Source: Brachypodius melanocephalos
Lineage: Eukaryota; Chordata; Aves; Passeriformes; Pycnonotidae
Length of the DNA stretch: 64,000 nt
Direction of reading: 5' to 3'
Assembly: GCA_013398615.1 (NCBI GenBank)
Contig: VZSR01003805.1
Span: 2,248,638 to 2,312,637 of the forward strand
Position 1 is the first letter of the stretch, and the number at the start of each line of letters is the position of its first letter. Positions 13,201 to 24,300 of this stretch are shown one piece after another. The notes below the pieces were generated by a model. That model was not told where the DNA came from. It saw only the letters and a list, made by a program, of their open reading frames with translations, and did no database searches. The translations under genes were made by a program, and so were the position numbers.

Positions 13201-13580
13201 GCGCGGTGCGGCCGGACTCCTCTTTGTCTGCGGCGCGGGGGGGACGCGCATCCCGGCCCCTGCCTTTCCGCACCCATCCGCGCACACCGCGTACCGACAC
13301 GCACCGCATGTGCGGACACGCGCGCACCCGGCCTGTAAGCACACATACGCGTCCGTACGCGCGTGGGTGCGTGTGTGCGGATACGTGCGAGCAGAGACAG
13401 TCGCGTGCGTGCACAGCGCGCACCCGCCCGTGCGGTTCCCCGTGCGTGGGCTCGCCCGCGCAGCCCCGCGCACACGGGCGCGGACACTCCAGCACACGCG
13501 CGTACCCGCGCACGCACACGCGGCGCGGATCTACCTCGCACGCCCGCGGAGAACGCCGAGCGCGGCCGGTCACGACCCAC
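10085..13580 (-). other. NTN4: NTN4 intron 1
   Basis: The intron runs on the minus strand from GCAG|GTGGGT (donor at 13580) to CCCGCAG|GT (acceptor ending at 10085). It joins exons with complementary phases (one base plus two bases of a Gly codon). At about 3.5 kb it is short compared with intron 2. The 5' part, roughly 12.9-13.58 kb, lies inside the promoter CpG island and contains a long CG/CA alternating tract. The rest (10.26-12.88 kb) is ordinary AT-rich intron and I see no repeat family or exon in it. Confidence 0.9.
13268..13525. repeat. CG/CA alternating purine-pyrimidine tract
   Basis: About 250 bp are built from imperfect runs of CACG, CGCG, GCGTGTG and GCACAC. The tract begins about 55 bp into NTN4 intron 1 on the minus strand. 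Alternating purine-pyrimidine sequence of this kind is prone to form Z-DNA. It lies inside the CpG island. Confidence 0.7.
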
Positions 13581-13638
13581 CTGCAGCGGCGGCGGCGGCG
13601 CCCAGCAGCAGCAGCGCCAGCCGCATCCCGCGCCCCAT
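13581..13638 (-). CDS. NTN4: Netrin-4, coding exon 1 (start codon and signal peptide)
   Basis: This exon contributes 58 coding bases: the start codon, 19 codons and the first base of a split Gly codon. The residues read MGRGMRLALLLLGAAAAAA, a short basic start followed by a Leu/Ala hydrophobic core, which is a typical secretion signal. The donor GCAG|GTGGGT lies at 13581/13580 and splices in frame to the exon at 9555-10084. There are two candidate starts, at 13638-13636 and at 13626-13624 (residue 5). The first has the better context (GCCATGG) and is preferred. The frame stays open upstream to about 14157, so no in-frame stop defines the start. The choice rests on signal-peptide geometry and on similarity to the mammalian netrin-4 N-terminus. 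Confidence 0.9.
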
Positions 13639-16345
13639 GGCCGAGCGCCCCGTGGCCGCCCGCCCTGCGCGCCCCGCCGCCCCGCGGCGCGACCGGCCCC
13701 GCGCGGCATCAGCGCCCCGCGCGGCACCGCCGCCCGCCGCGCCCCGCGCCGCCCCGCGCCGCCCGCCGCCCGCCGCGCAGCGCCCGCGCACCGCCCCGCG
13801 CCCCGCCCCGCCCGCCGCCGCCCGGCCCTCCCGCCTCCCGCCCGCCGGGGCCGCCGCGCCGCGGGGGGCTGTTGCCGGTGCGCGGCCAGGCGCGGTACTG
13901 CAGCACGGGGCACCCCTCCACACACACGTACACACCCCCCAGACCTGCCCCGCAGCCCCGGCGGCTCCGCCGGGCAGCCCGAGGCGGGCGGGCTTGTGCC
14001 CGGAGACAGAGAGGGATCCGCGATCCCTCGGGATATGGGGCCACCCCTCGCCAAACCCCGGAGGCTTCGGCTTCCGAGCCCGGGCGCGCTGTCGGGGCAC
14101 AGAGGGTGGAAGTGAAGCTGCAAAAGGCAGCCTTCCTCCGGCCCGGCTCGGTATCAAATGAGAGACTTAACTTACCAGAAGTAACCCCGAGTCGCTCAAT
14201 TTTGAAGACGTTCCTTGTTTTATCGGCTCGTCTGGTAACTGAGCGATGGAGCCACGTAAACGTAAGAGGTTTTCCCTTCTTTTCTGGGATTTGGCAATCT
14301 ATGGATTAGCTCCCATGTCGTCTGATGGGTTTGATAGCACCGGTCACCATACCGCAACAGCAGGTTTTGGCTCAGAAAATAGGAAAAGTTACAGTTACAT
14401 CCACTGTTCGCCACCACTGTTCTTTTCAGGTCTCAGCCAAGAACCATTAGGAGAGCAAGGGTGGAGCACGTCTGAGCAGACTTTTTTTTCCCCCTTACCT
14501 GAATCTAATCTGGGAGGTGAGCATATTGCAAGAGCTACAAAATGTTGCATATGCCATTCTTTGCACTTTGAACTTGGACAACTTAAGAACAATTCTGTTT
14601 TAAAAAGCAGCATGACAGTTTCTTAAGACTACCATGCTGCCTCCTGTAATGCATTTCAAAAGTGCTGCACATTTTGAGCTGCTAAGATTATATCATCGCC
14701 AAAATGCTAATTGTTATCTCTGTGTCTTTACCTTAAAAGGTAGAGGAAGGTTGATCTTTGCCATCTTTCTAATTTTTCAGTGCAGAGTTACATGTCACAG
14801 GGAAGCATTTTGCTCGCCTTGCCACTCATTTTCTCTGCCCTCCAGGTGAGAGTGTCTAGACAGGGACTTCTAGTCCCCAGGCATCTGTTGAGTCCTCATG
14901 GCTACATGTGAGCTACTCAGGGGCTTTTCCTGCAGCCTGACTTGTCATGGTGTGGGCTGCTCCCACATGTCTGAGCCTCCTTACAGCAGTCACCACAGAG
15001 GAGAAGGATGTTCTAGAGGATTTCTGTCCTGCACCTTCCAAAACAGTGATGTACTGCCAAGGAACCACACAGGGGTTTGTGTTGTTACAGACAGGTTGCA
15101 GCAGCCACATTCTGCAGGGCTGGGAAGTGAAAAGTGCAAGCCACAGGTGGGGAATTTGTCTCCATTGCAACTCATAACTCATAGTTCCTTCTACGTCAAC
15201 AGTGCCAGGTGATAAGTCTGCTGTAGGTGATAAGTCTGGGTGGACCTGAGCAAGAGCTCACACTACTGTGTCAACCCATTTGGCATCAGGAGCACAGAGC
15301 AGGTTGAGGCCCATAAAGCAGCAGGAATAACTTTCTTGATGGGGCAGAAGATGAGACTGACAGGAGCAGAGGATGGCTCGGGAGACATCCCTGAGGCAGG
15401 CAGGAAGGAGATGATCTGGACTGAAAAACTGCAGAATGAAAATTTTGAAGGAGATGAATGGTGCTATCACTAGCTGGAGACAGAGAGTGCAACCAAGCTC
15501 AGGCTTAAATTGGAAGAGGGAGGAGCAGTGCCCAGTGAATGGAAATGAGGAGAGGAGTTACACAGTGGGTGTGTAATTGTGGGGATAGGAGAGGGAGAGA
15601 GCATGTGCTCGGGACAAACTCACAGCATTGTCAGAGGCAGGAGGCCAGATATTGTTGAAACAGATTATTGACTTAGAAAACTGCAAAGAGTAAAGGACAA
15701 TTTCCAGATAATGTCAGAGATGACATCCAGAAATCATCTTAGGTATCCTCACGTTTGAGAGCTTGATAGCATGATCCCACTCCTTTGAGATGCTGCCTGG
15801 CTCATGTGCCTCAGTCCTCTTAGGCCAAATAACTCAGCTGCACTTTCTTGTCTAGAAGCTCTGCTCTTTCTAGAGGAATTTGTTTTACTTTTTGGAGGCC
15901 TCAGAGTCCGCAACTCAGGCCATGGGGAACTTGTATCCTCCTGAAGCCCTTTCCTGGCTCCTGGAGGCTCCATGGGACCTGCACACACCTGCAGCCATGA
16001 GTGCACCCCAGCCCAGTGAATACATCCTGGGGAGCTGTGCATCACCACAAACTGTGGGCATCTTCCCAGAGTAGGTGTTGCTGCCCGCTGCTTCACAGGG
16101 CTGCTGGGAGTTCACCAGAAGGTTAGAAGGGCACAGAGGTGTTTCAGCACCGTTTTATTTTCTTTGTCTGTCAATGTTGCCTCTTGAGTTGCCAGAGGAA
16201 GAAAAATCACATATTTGCAAGGAGGTGTATGTTCACTTCTCATGAAATTTCTTCAGGATCATAAGCTTGTGGGTTCATACTGTACTACTAGTTAAAGAAG
16301 AGCAAGAGTTGTTTACAGCTGCCATTCAATAGTTTATCATACCTT

Positions 16346-16567
16346 TTCACTGTGAGGATGCTGAGGCACTGGAACACAATGGTTCTGAGAAGCCGAGGAT
16401 ACCCCATCACTAGAAGTGTTCAAGGCCAGGTGGATGGGTCAGGCCAGGTTAGATAGGGCTTTGAACAATCTGGGCTTGTGGAAGGTGTCAATCCCAATGG
16501 CAGAAGGTAAATGCTAGATGGTATTTGGCCCCTTCCAACCCAATCCATTCTGTGATTCCATGATTCC
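16346..16567 (+). mobile_element. CR1 LINE fragment, 3' end (plus orientation)
   Basis: The block reads in the forward CR1 direction: 'actgtgaggatgctgaggc', 'actggaacacaatggttc', 'gtgttcaaggccaggtgga', 'ccccttccaacccaatcc', ending in the CR1 terminus 'attctgtgattccatgattc'. It is moderately diverged and truncated at the 5' end. The left boundary is approximate. Confidence 0.93.
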
Positions 16568-17971
16568 TGCAATGTGGCAGTAGGTAGACAGGGAGATGGA
16601 AAGGCTTAGAATGTGAAGATCACCTGTCTGGTGTATGCATTTCTCAGTTATGCTTAAGAAGTCTTTAAAGAGTAATGATGTTCCCTCAACATCACAGATG
16701 TGTCACAGTAAGTGTGAAGGAAATAATCAGAGATAACAGGCCTGGGGGCATGGCCTCAGCCTGTTCAGAAATGCTGAGGAGATAACCTGAAAGAAGGAGC
16801 CTGCTGCTTTGGAGAGGTCCCCAAAGGCAGGATGCTGTCCCTGGGGACTGGAAGAAGAAACCTTGTGGCCTTGTCTGTCAGTGTGAAATCCCGGCTCCTG
16901 AATCGTGTGAGGAGACATGATCCTCAGTGAATCTCCTTCCCAAGCACCCTGCCAAGGATAAGGATGAGATGGGAGTAACACTCTCAAGTCAGTGTATGAA
17001 GCTAAATTTAGAAGCAGACCACGGGGTGGGAGGGGGGAGGAAATACCTCAGCCAGTTAGAGCCACCAGGTTTAGACTTTTGTCATTAAAAAAATCTCAAA
17101 AATTCAAAAAATCAGACTTATTTTTAACTAGAGGCTTGTTCAAAGATCAGCATTTTCTCAGCATCTGTGTAAATATTCAGGACTCCTGTTACAGTTTAAC
17201 AGGAGGCCCTTGGGGTCGACGCAGTCCTTCAGACATGCCTGGCTATTTTAAGTGGTGTGACGTGTGCTGTGTAGAGCCTGCTGGTTCATCCCCTGCTCCT
17301 CCACGGGCTGGGCATGGCCTGCTCAGTGCTGTGCAAGGAGTGGAGGTGCTACCCAAGGACAGCATCACAGCTTGGCAGGAAGATGAGAGGCTGGATTGGA
17401 GCAGTCTCTGCCAAGCAGGATAACTGCAGGGCAGCAATTCCAGGTGAACAATTACCTATGTGCTTTAGTTCTAGAGATGCTTATTTTTAGTTTGTTAATT
17501 ATTTTTCCTTGAGGGACACTTTCAGTGTCCTCTGGGCAGGACTGGATGTATCCGATTCTGCTCAGCAGTAGAACTGGTCCTTTATTATGTAGGAAATGGT
17601 GATGTTACTATTTCTATGAAGGATCTACTGGATTAGCAGTCCTTCTGATGTCAGAGAAAATTTGGCAGATCCAGATCTTGTGGTTGTTGCAATTTTCATG
17701 AGATGATCCACTCCTCTAGCCATGGACGGAGCTTGGTGTACCATGCACACCTTTAAACATGTTAGAAGAGCTTTGTAGAAAGGAATAGAAATTTGTTTAA
17801 AAAAAAATATGGTTTTGATTCAAAGCCTACTGAAGTAAATGGAAGTTGACAGCCGATAAGTGGATTTTGGGTGGAGTCTGAAGTCACCTCCCTCCTCTCT
17901 GTTTTGGTACTGCATCTTTAAAACCTTTCTATTGAAACATTGAAACACCTTGTTAGCTCTTGTACTTCTCT

Positions 17972-17994
17972 CTTTTTCTTTTTTTTTTTTTTTT
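17972..17994. repeat. Poly(T)-rich tract
   Basis: A run of T broken by a single C precedes GCAAATC. It is a simple low-complexity tract and is not clearly attached to a retroelement. Confidence 0.85.
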
Positions 17995-18155
17995 GCAAAT
18001 CACTGAAAATCTTCCAACCATTATCCAATGAGCAACAGAAAACCTTCACTGACTCATGAGATGTTGAAACAACTTGATTCCTGAGTTTTCTGTATGAAAA
18101 TAAACCAAAGGAAAGCCCAGAGCAATCATTACTGATTAAAGCTCCATATTCACAG

Positions 18156-18305
18156 TGTCACAGAATCACAGACTGGGTAAGACTGGAAGGGACCACAGTG
18201 GGTCATCTGGTCCACCCTCCCTCAAGCAGGGTCATCCTAGAGCAGATTGCACAGGACTGCAACTCCAAAGCCTCTCTGGGCATCCTCTTCAAGTGCTCTG
18301 TGATA
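18156..18305 (-). mobile_element. CR1 LINE fragment (minus orientation)
   Basis: The block begins with the reverse-complement CR1 terminus 'gtcacagaatcacagactgg', continues 'ctggaagggaccacagtgg', and includes the common internal stretches 'gagcagattgcacagg' and 'cctctctgggcatcctc'. The right boundary is approximate. Confidence 0.9.
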
Positions 18306-21280
18306 TGCAAATTCCTGTTAAAGCTGAATTATGATACATGACAACACCCTACAAACAACTAGAGGAAATGAGGGAACCAAAGTGCCCTTACTTTGCCCCC
18401 TAGCAGGTGACTGACTTACTTTTTTGAGCCAAGTATTTTGCACGCTGGACCAGTGTGCATATAAGAATTCCTGGGATTTATGGAATTTAATGTAATTGGA
18501 AGTCAAGTCACAGTAGGATTGTACAGTGATAGTGCTATTCTTCAGAAATCTGTAATGTGGATGGAAAACACCCTATTTCTGCCCACCACAAGGAAAAAAT
18601 GCAAAGGGTCAGTCAGGAACCTGAAAAATGAGAGGAAGAAGAAATCCTGGAGTTACTCACTGCACCTCACATTTTATATGAGGGCAAAACCGAGACCATG
18701 ACAGTCACACTTAATGCTAAACCTCTTCGTTAATCACAGAAAAACTTGTTTACTGTGTAGTCTGGTAAAGATTTGAGTCCTTGTCACTCCGTGTATGGCA
18801 TCGGTCCTTTTAGTGTGGGAATGGATCTCCCCACACCAGTGCTCCAGTAAGTGTTCATCACCTGGTCATGAAAGCAGGTATTGCTTCTGCTTACAGTCCT
18901 CTCCTGGGATGCAGGGGAGGGATGAGAGGGTTAAGGCTCTTTCAGGTATCCAGGAGGTCCAATAGCTGCTGCACTTCTCTGACTAGCAGCACCAAAATTC
19001 CTTCTGACAGGGATTTGTTTTAGGAAGAAAGGTCAGTCCCAAGTCCACTGCTGCAGGGGATTGCCTGGCAGTGCACAAGGCTGCATCCAAGTGCATTAAA
19101 TTCTCTACATCCATTGCTATAAAAGCCCATTCTCAAACCCTCTTTTCAATAAAACTTTTTAAAGGTTTTGCCGTCTTTCTGGAAGGATGAGTTGGTGTTT
19201 CATTCTCCAAGCCGTAATAGCTCAAACTCCACATCAATTATTTTTCACGTGCAGCTGGTTTTTATCCACAAGCCATGGCTCCAGGCATTTTGAGGTTTTT
19301 TTGGTGTTTAGGGGTTGTTTTTTTCTTCTTTTCCCCTTTCTCTCCCCCTCTCTTTTTACTGTCCATTTTGGACAAGCAGGAATGAAGGGGAACCAGCTAA
19401 TCTCCCCAAGCTCCATTTATAGGGGATTCAGGAGGAAAAAAAGCAAAGTAGAAGACAGAAAGAGATGGGGAGGACTTGCTAAAGAAAGAAAAGTGTTGGT
19501 AGGCAGTCAGCATAATTTTTTGCAATAAAACTTGTGCTTCCTGAACTATTGCTGTCACTGTTTTCTTAGCTCCCACATAACCTCTGCCCTTCCTCCTCCC
19601 CTTCTTTCCTGGGTAATTGATATGCAAATATGAAGACCAGGATGAAATTTAAATGCCATAGAAACTCACAACATCAACGCGTTCTCTGTCACTTCTCTGC
19701 TCTGTCCTTCAGGCTACAAATTATCAGGAGGATTATCCTGCTGGCTGTTTCCTGAATGCCACCTCTGCCAGCTCCAGCATCCAGTCAGCAGAAACCCTCC
19801 TGGCAGGCAGGCAGGGCAGAGAGGTGGCTGGGATGGTGAGGCAGCTGGGGCTGGCGGGTGGTGGGATGAGAGTGGGCACAGCCCTCCCAGGCCCTCACAC
19901 TGGCTTGGTTTCAGCCCTGGCACCCAGTCCTGGAGCTGAGCAGAGTGCCAGATGAAAGCCCAGCAGCCAGCAGTAGCCACTGGGTGCTGGGCTTTCGTCT
20001 GGCTGGGGATAAAGAGGGAAAAGGATTAGCTGAGGAATTCTGCTGTCACCTCTCCACTACCCTCCAAGCCACAAGTTGGTCTGGGTGTTTGCCTTGTGCT
20101 GGAAAACCATCAAGGGTAAGAGCTGGCACATCTTTCACCTCCAGGAAACACCTGGCTGGCCATGGAACACCACAGCCTGTTTCTCAACTCCTGATGGGAA
20201 AATGACCCTTGACATTGCTCTGCCTCGCCACTGATGTAAGGTGAGCCAAACCATCACAGCTGGGGTTCAGGGTGCCTGAGGGGGGTGGTCCTCTGCCAGC
20301 AGGCGTTATTACATGTGTGGCCACAGAACCCATCAAGCTGTGTTTCCCTCTGTGCCTTTTCCAGTGGGAAAGGAGGGCAGCACAGCTGTGTTTGCTCCCA
20401 TCTCTCAACCAGGACATCTGTGAGCAGGACCCTTTTGCAGGACCTTGGATGTATGGGATATAGCCGTTGGTGAAACCATGCCACCCTCTTTGGCATCTGC
20501 TCTCTACTTTTTACTTCAAAGAGTGAGCATCATCCTTTTGTGATCCTCCACAACTCTGTGGTGCTGAGCAGTCCAGGCATCCTGGGGACTCTTAAAGCAT
20601 CCAGCTCTTCCCTGGTGGCCTGATCAATGGAAATTTGCTACCAAAGTGCAGGAAACAAGCCTATTGCACTGCACCTTACAGAAAGGGAATTTAGCAGAGA
20701 CAGCTGGAGGGTCTTTCAGATGCAAACACAGAATGAATTTAGAAAACCGGCTTAAAATATAGCTAAGCAAGCCAGGAGTAGGCACTGGATGATCAGGATT
20801 TCCTCCAGGACAGTGACTTGTTGTTGAACCTGCTTCCCCAGTCGGGCTGTTCAAGGACTGCACTACATCTGGATTAAATGAGCTTTAATAGCCTTCAGTT
20901 ACAATCACTACTCATGCAGAGGAAAGATGGTATTAGTAGAAAGCAAGATGGGAAAAACATGCCTCTGTCTGCCTGATCAACAGGATGAGCAATGAAAATC
21001 TGACAAACTCAGTTTGGAAATGCTCAAACAAACATTTGGCAGTGGTTTCATGGCAAACCTAGGGAGGGTTAGGCAGTCGTAAATCACTCCCTTCAGGCAT
21101 TCCAGACCAATTTAAATGATGACAATTTATCAAACACAGCAATAAAGGTAGCATTTAGAGAAAGTACATTACTATTTCATGATCCCATTGGACTCCACTG
21201 AAAAAAAAACTAGAAATGACTGTCAGAGAACATGTGAAAAAAACATTGATTAAATGATTTCACTTGATTGAATGAGCTGC

Positions 21281-21321
21281 TGGAATAGAAAGTTCCTTCT
21301 ATTCCAAGCTGTTGGAATAGA
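21281..21321. repeat. Triple TGGAATAGAAAG motif forming a hairpin
   Basis: TGGAATAGAAAG occurs at 21281-21292. An inverted copy, TCTATTCCAA (21298-21307), pairs perfectly across a 4-nt loop with TTGGAATAGA (21312-21321). The result is a direct repeat containing a 10-bp perfect stem. No function is known to me. Confidence 0.75.
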
Positions 21322-24300
21322 AAGGGTCTAAGAGGTACTGTGAGCATTGGTCCCCTCTTGAGCCTGAGTCCCTCTGGGCAGCAGTGCAAGGGCTCCCACC
21401 CTGCTTGCTCCAGGACCTGCAGTGCAGCCTCCGAAGGCAGGCAGAGCCCCAAGCAGAAGTAACGAGTGTGACACAGTTCTGAGTGTGACAGCACAGCTGG
21501 GGAGGGCAGGGACACGACTGGCTGTCCTCCTCCTTCCCCTCTGTGTAGCAGAGACTCCACAAAAATATGACAGAAATTATACCTGTCCTGTGCTGGTGGC
21601 AAGGCTCTCTTGACAAAGAGGTGTGTTGCAGAAGGTCTATTTTCCCTCCTTTCTTTGGAAAACAAAGTATCTGCATCTAGGAGACCTGGAATAATCCAAG
21701 GGAGCCACAGTCCTGGTTTAGAGGAAAATACTGGCCATACACCATGGATGCAGCAGAAAAATCTAATGCTGGAAAGGGGCTGGGCTGAGATGCTTCCATT
21801 GCAGTCAGACTTCACGATGCAGGTTACTGTGTGTGAGCCTCACGCAGTGCTGGCTGGTGGAAAATGCACCTTCAAAAGAGAATTACTTCTGTATGCCTAA
21901 CATGGATCCAGCAGATTATCTGGAGTATATCATGTACTCAAATGAATTAGCTTCAGTGGAAGTGGAAATGGAAGAGCACTTCTCTCTTTAAACAGAAAGA
22001 GCTCCATAAATGTGGAATGTGCTGTGTCTGTACTGTTGTAGCACCATAATGTAGCAGAGCTATGGATTAACGTGACTCCTGCATTTACTCCAGTCACCCT
22101 TTGGTTGCTTTCAAGCTTGGATCACTAGGGAGCTTTCACATATCATTTTTACAGGTAGTTAAATACAACAGCCCTGGTTGTTCAGTGTGTCTGGACATAG
22201 AACACGTACAGAGTGGGAAGATGGCCAGGGAACCAGCCTAAGTAACACTATTCCCAGCTGCCTTATTTCTGCATGTGTTAAAGATGCCAGGGGCCTCATG
22301 ACTTTTGCTCTGGTTGAAAATAGAGCAATTAAGCTAAATTAGCCTGTACTAAGCTCTCCCTTACAGCTAGCTTTGGTACCTCCAAGCCACGCTGCAGGCA
22401 GCAGCGAAGACACGAAATATCAGCATGGTCAGAGCAAAGCCTGATCTTCTCGAAGAGAGTCCTTTCGGAATTCTCCATGCTCCTCAAAGCAGCTCAGATT
22501 TCCAGACCCTGGTGTGTATGCCTCTGGTCCCACAGCATGCAGCAGGAACATGGGGATCTGGAGACATTTTGCAGCACATAGTGGTAAAGTGACAGATTGT
22601 TACCCCAGGACATGGTAGCTGTCTACCTGTGCCCAAGAGGTTTAGGAGAAGCTCTCAGAGAGGAAAAAGAAGTTGAGGCAGCTTCGGTCTGCACAGCCTC
22701 TTCTCACCAGCTGATCTGGTAAATTCACAGGAAGAACAGAAAATACAGCTGCTATAGAGCTGTGAGGCCTTAAATGCCCAAATCACTTCTGCAAGTGGGC
22801 TTTGGGCACTGGGAACTACGGGGGAGCGGAAGGGGCTGCCGTACCTATGTGCAGCTAGATGCATTAGCTCATCTGGGTCTTTTAGAAAAGGCCTATGGAC
22901 TCCTGTGAAGACATTTCAGCTGGCAAGGCTTCTTCAGGTGATTGCTTTAAACTCCTGAAGGGTAACTTGGGTCTAGGGTGGCTTAAAATCACTTTTGCTG
23001 GGCAACAGGCAACTCCTTCAAGTGCCATGAGTCAGTGCTTGGAAGGGGAGAAAAAAGCACACAAAAAGGGACAGATACCAGCCAGATGCTTAGCTTGTAT
23101 GAATAAGACCATTCTCTCAACAGCCCTGACCATCTTGCTCATAAGGGTATGGTAATTCAGTGGGGGATTGGAACTCTTTTACAGTATTTTGGGAGGAGTT
23201 TGCATGCTTAGACTAGGATGTGCAAAGAATGAGCGGATTTGCTCTCTTTTTGCTGTTGCTCTTGACCTGGTTCCCTGCCCAGGTTTGCTGTTAAGCCTTA
23301 GATGGGATTTCTGCTTGGGGTCAGCTGGCACGGCTGCTCCTTAAGGTTTGACTGCTTTTGATGCTTACATTGGGGAGATTCGGCTTGTTCATTTGAGACT
23401 GAGACTGCTGAAGTTCCCTGGCACACATCACATGCCAATCCTCCCAGATTTCCACTGTCTCACTGGTGGGTCTCTGAAATCACTGAGAGCTGGGCCATGG
23501 AAGCATAGTTTTAAAGAAAAACAAAACCACTACCCAGGACTGAATTAGTAGCTATTTTTTCCATTCATCATCTGATCAGAAATGTGATTGTTCTCTTTTC
23601 GGATGACCTCTGAGTAAACCAACACCAACCATACCATTCTTATTCCTGAACTTAAACTCTGAACATCATTGATTTTTATGAGCAACTTTTCTTTGTATCC
23701 TTAGCTGTTGTTATTGACTATGGTGCCTGAAAGTTTTCCTATTTGCCATGTTCAGCGTGCTGAAATGACAGGCTCCCAAAGGAGCTAAAGCAGGGAAAGA
23801 AGGGCCTCACTAATGAACACAAAGAATTGGTTTGAGTCCTGGGCAGAATTAGACCTCCTTCTTGGGAAAACCTCCTAACCAAAGAGCTACTGTAGGCTGA
23901 AATACCCTCAGTGTTTTTTCTTGCTCCTTTAGGTTTCTTTAGCAAGTTTCACAGCCTGCTGCTGCACAGAGACTGTGCATGAGGGGATGGCTTTATCACC
24001 TGCTGCTTTGGGCTCCACATTAGGAGGAATCACGTTTACAGTGATACACATCCAAGGGCAAAGTGAATGTATATGCAAAGAGGTACAGTGTCAGCAGAAG
24101 CAATGAAGAGCAACACATCCCAAAACAGCCACCACAACCCAAAGCAGTGTGGCAGAAGACAGGGGTCTAAACACCTGCAGGGAGTGAAAAGGCTTGAACT
24201 GATGCATCCTGGATGAACTGGTATTTCTACTGGGATGACACCAGCAGCAGTCAGTGTCGGTACCATTGCTGCTTGAATTTAAACTTTTGCTGCTAACATA

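Larger units (their letters stand above)
12895..14150 (-). promoter_or_regulatory. NTN4: NTN4 5' CpG island and promoter region
   Basis: This is about 1.25 kb of very GC-rich, CpG-dense DNA surrounding NTN4 exon 1. GC-box sequences (CCCCGCCCCGCCCGCC, at about 13801-13816) lie roughly 165-180 bp upstream of the start codon. No clear TATA box is placed near the gene start, which fits a CpG-island promoter. The transcription start cannot be read from the sequence. Many long overlapping frames occur on both strands here because GC-rich DNA lacks stops, and I do not treat them as genes. Confidence 0.75.

Noticed and set aside
12824..14309. Very long overlapping frames on both strands (up to 445 codons) in the NTN4 CpG island
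   Set aside because: They result from the lack of AT-rich stop codons in GC-rich DNA. Their translations are Arg/Pro/Ala-rich low complexity, and the only real coding piece is the 58-bp NTN4 exon 1.
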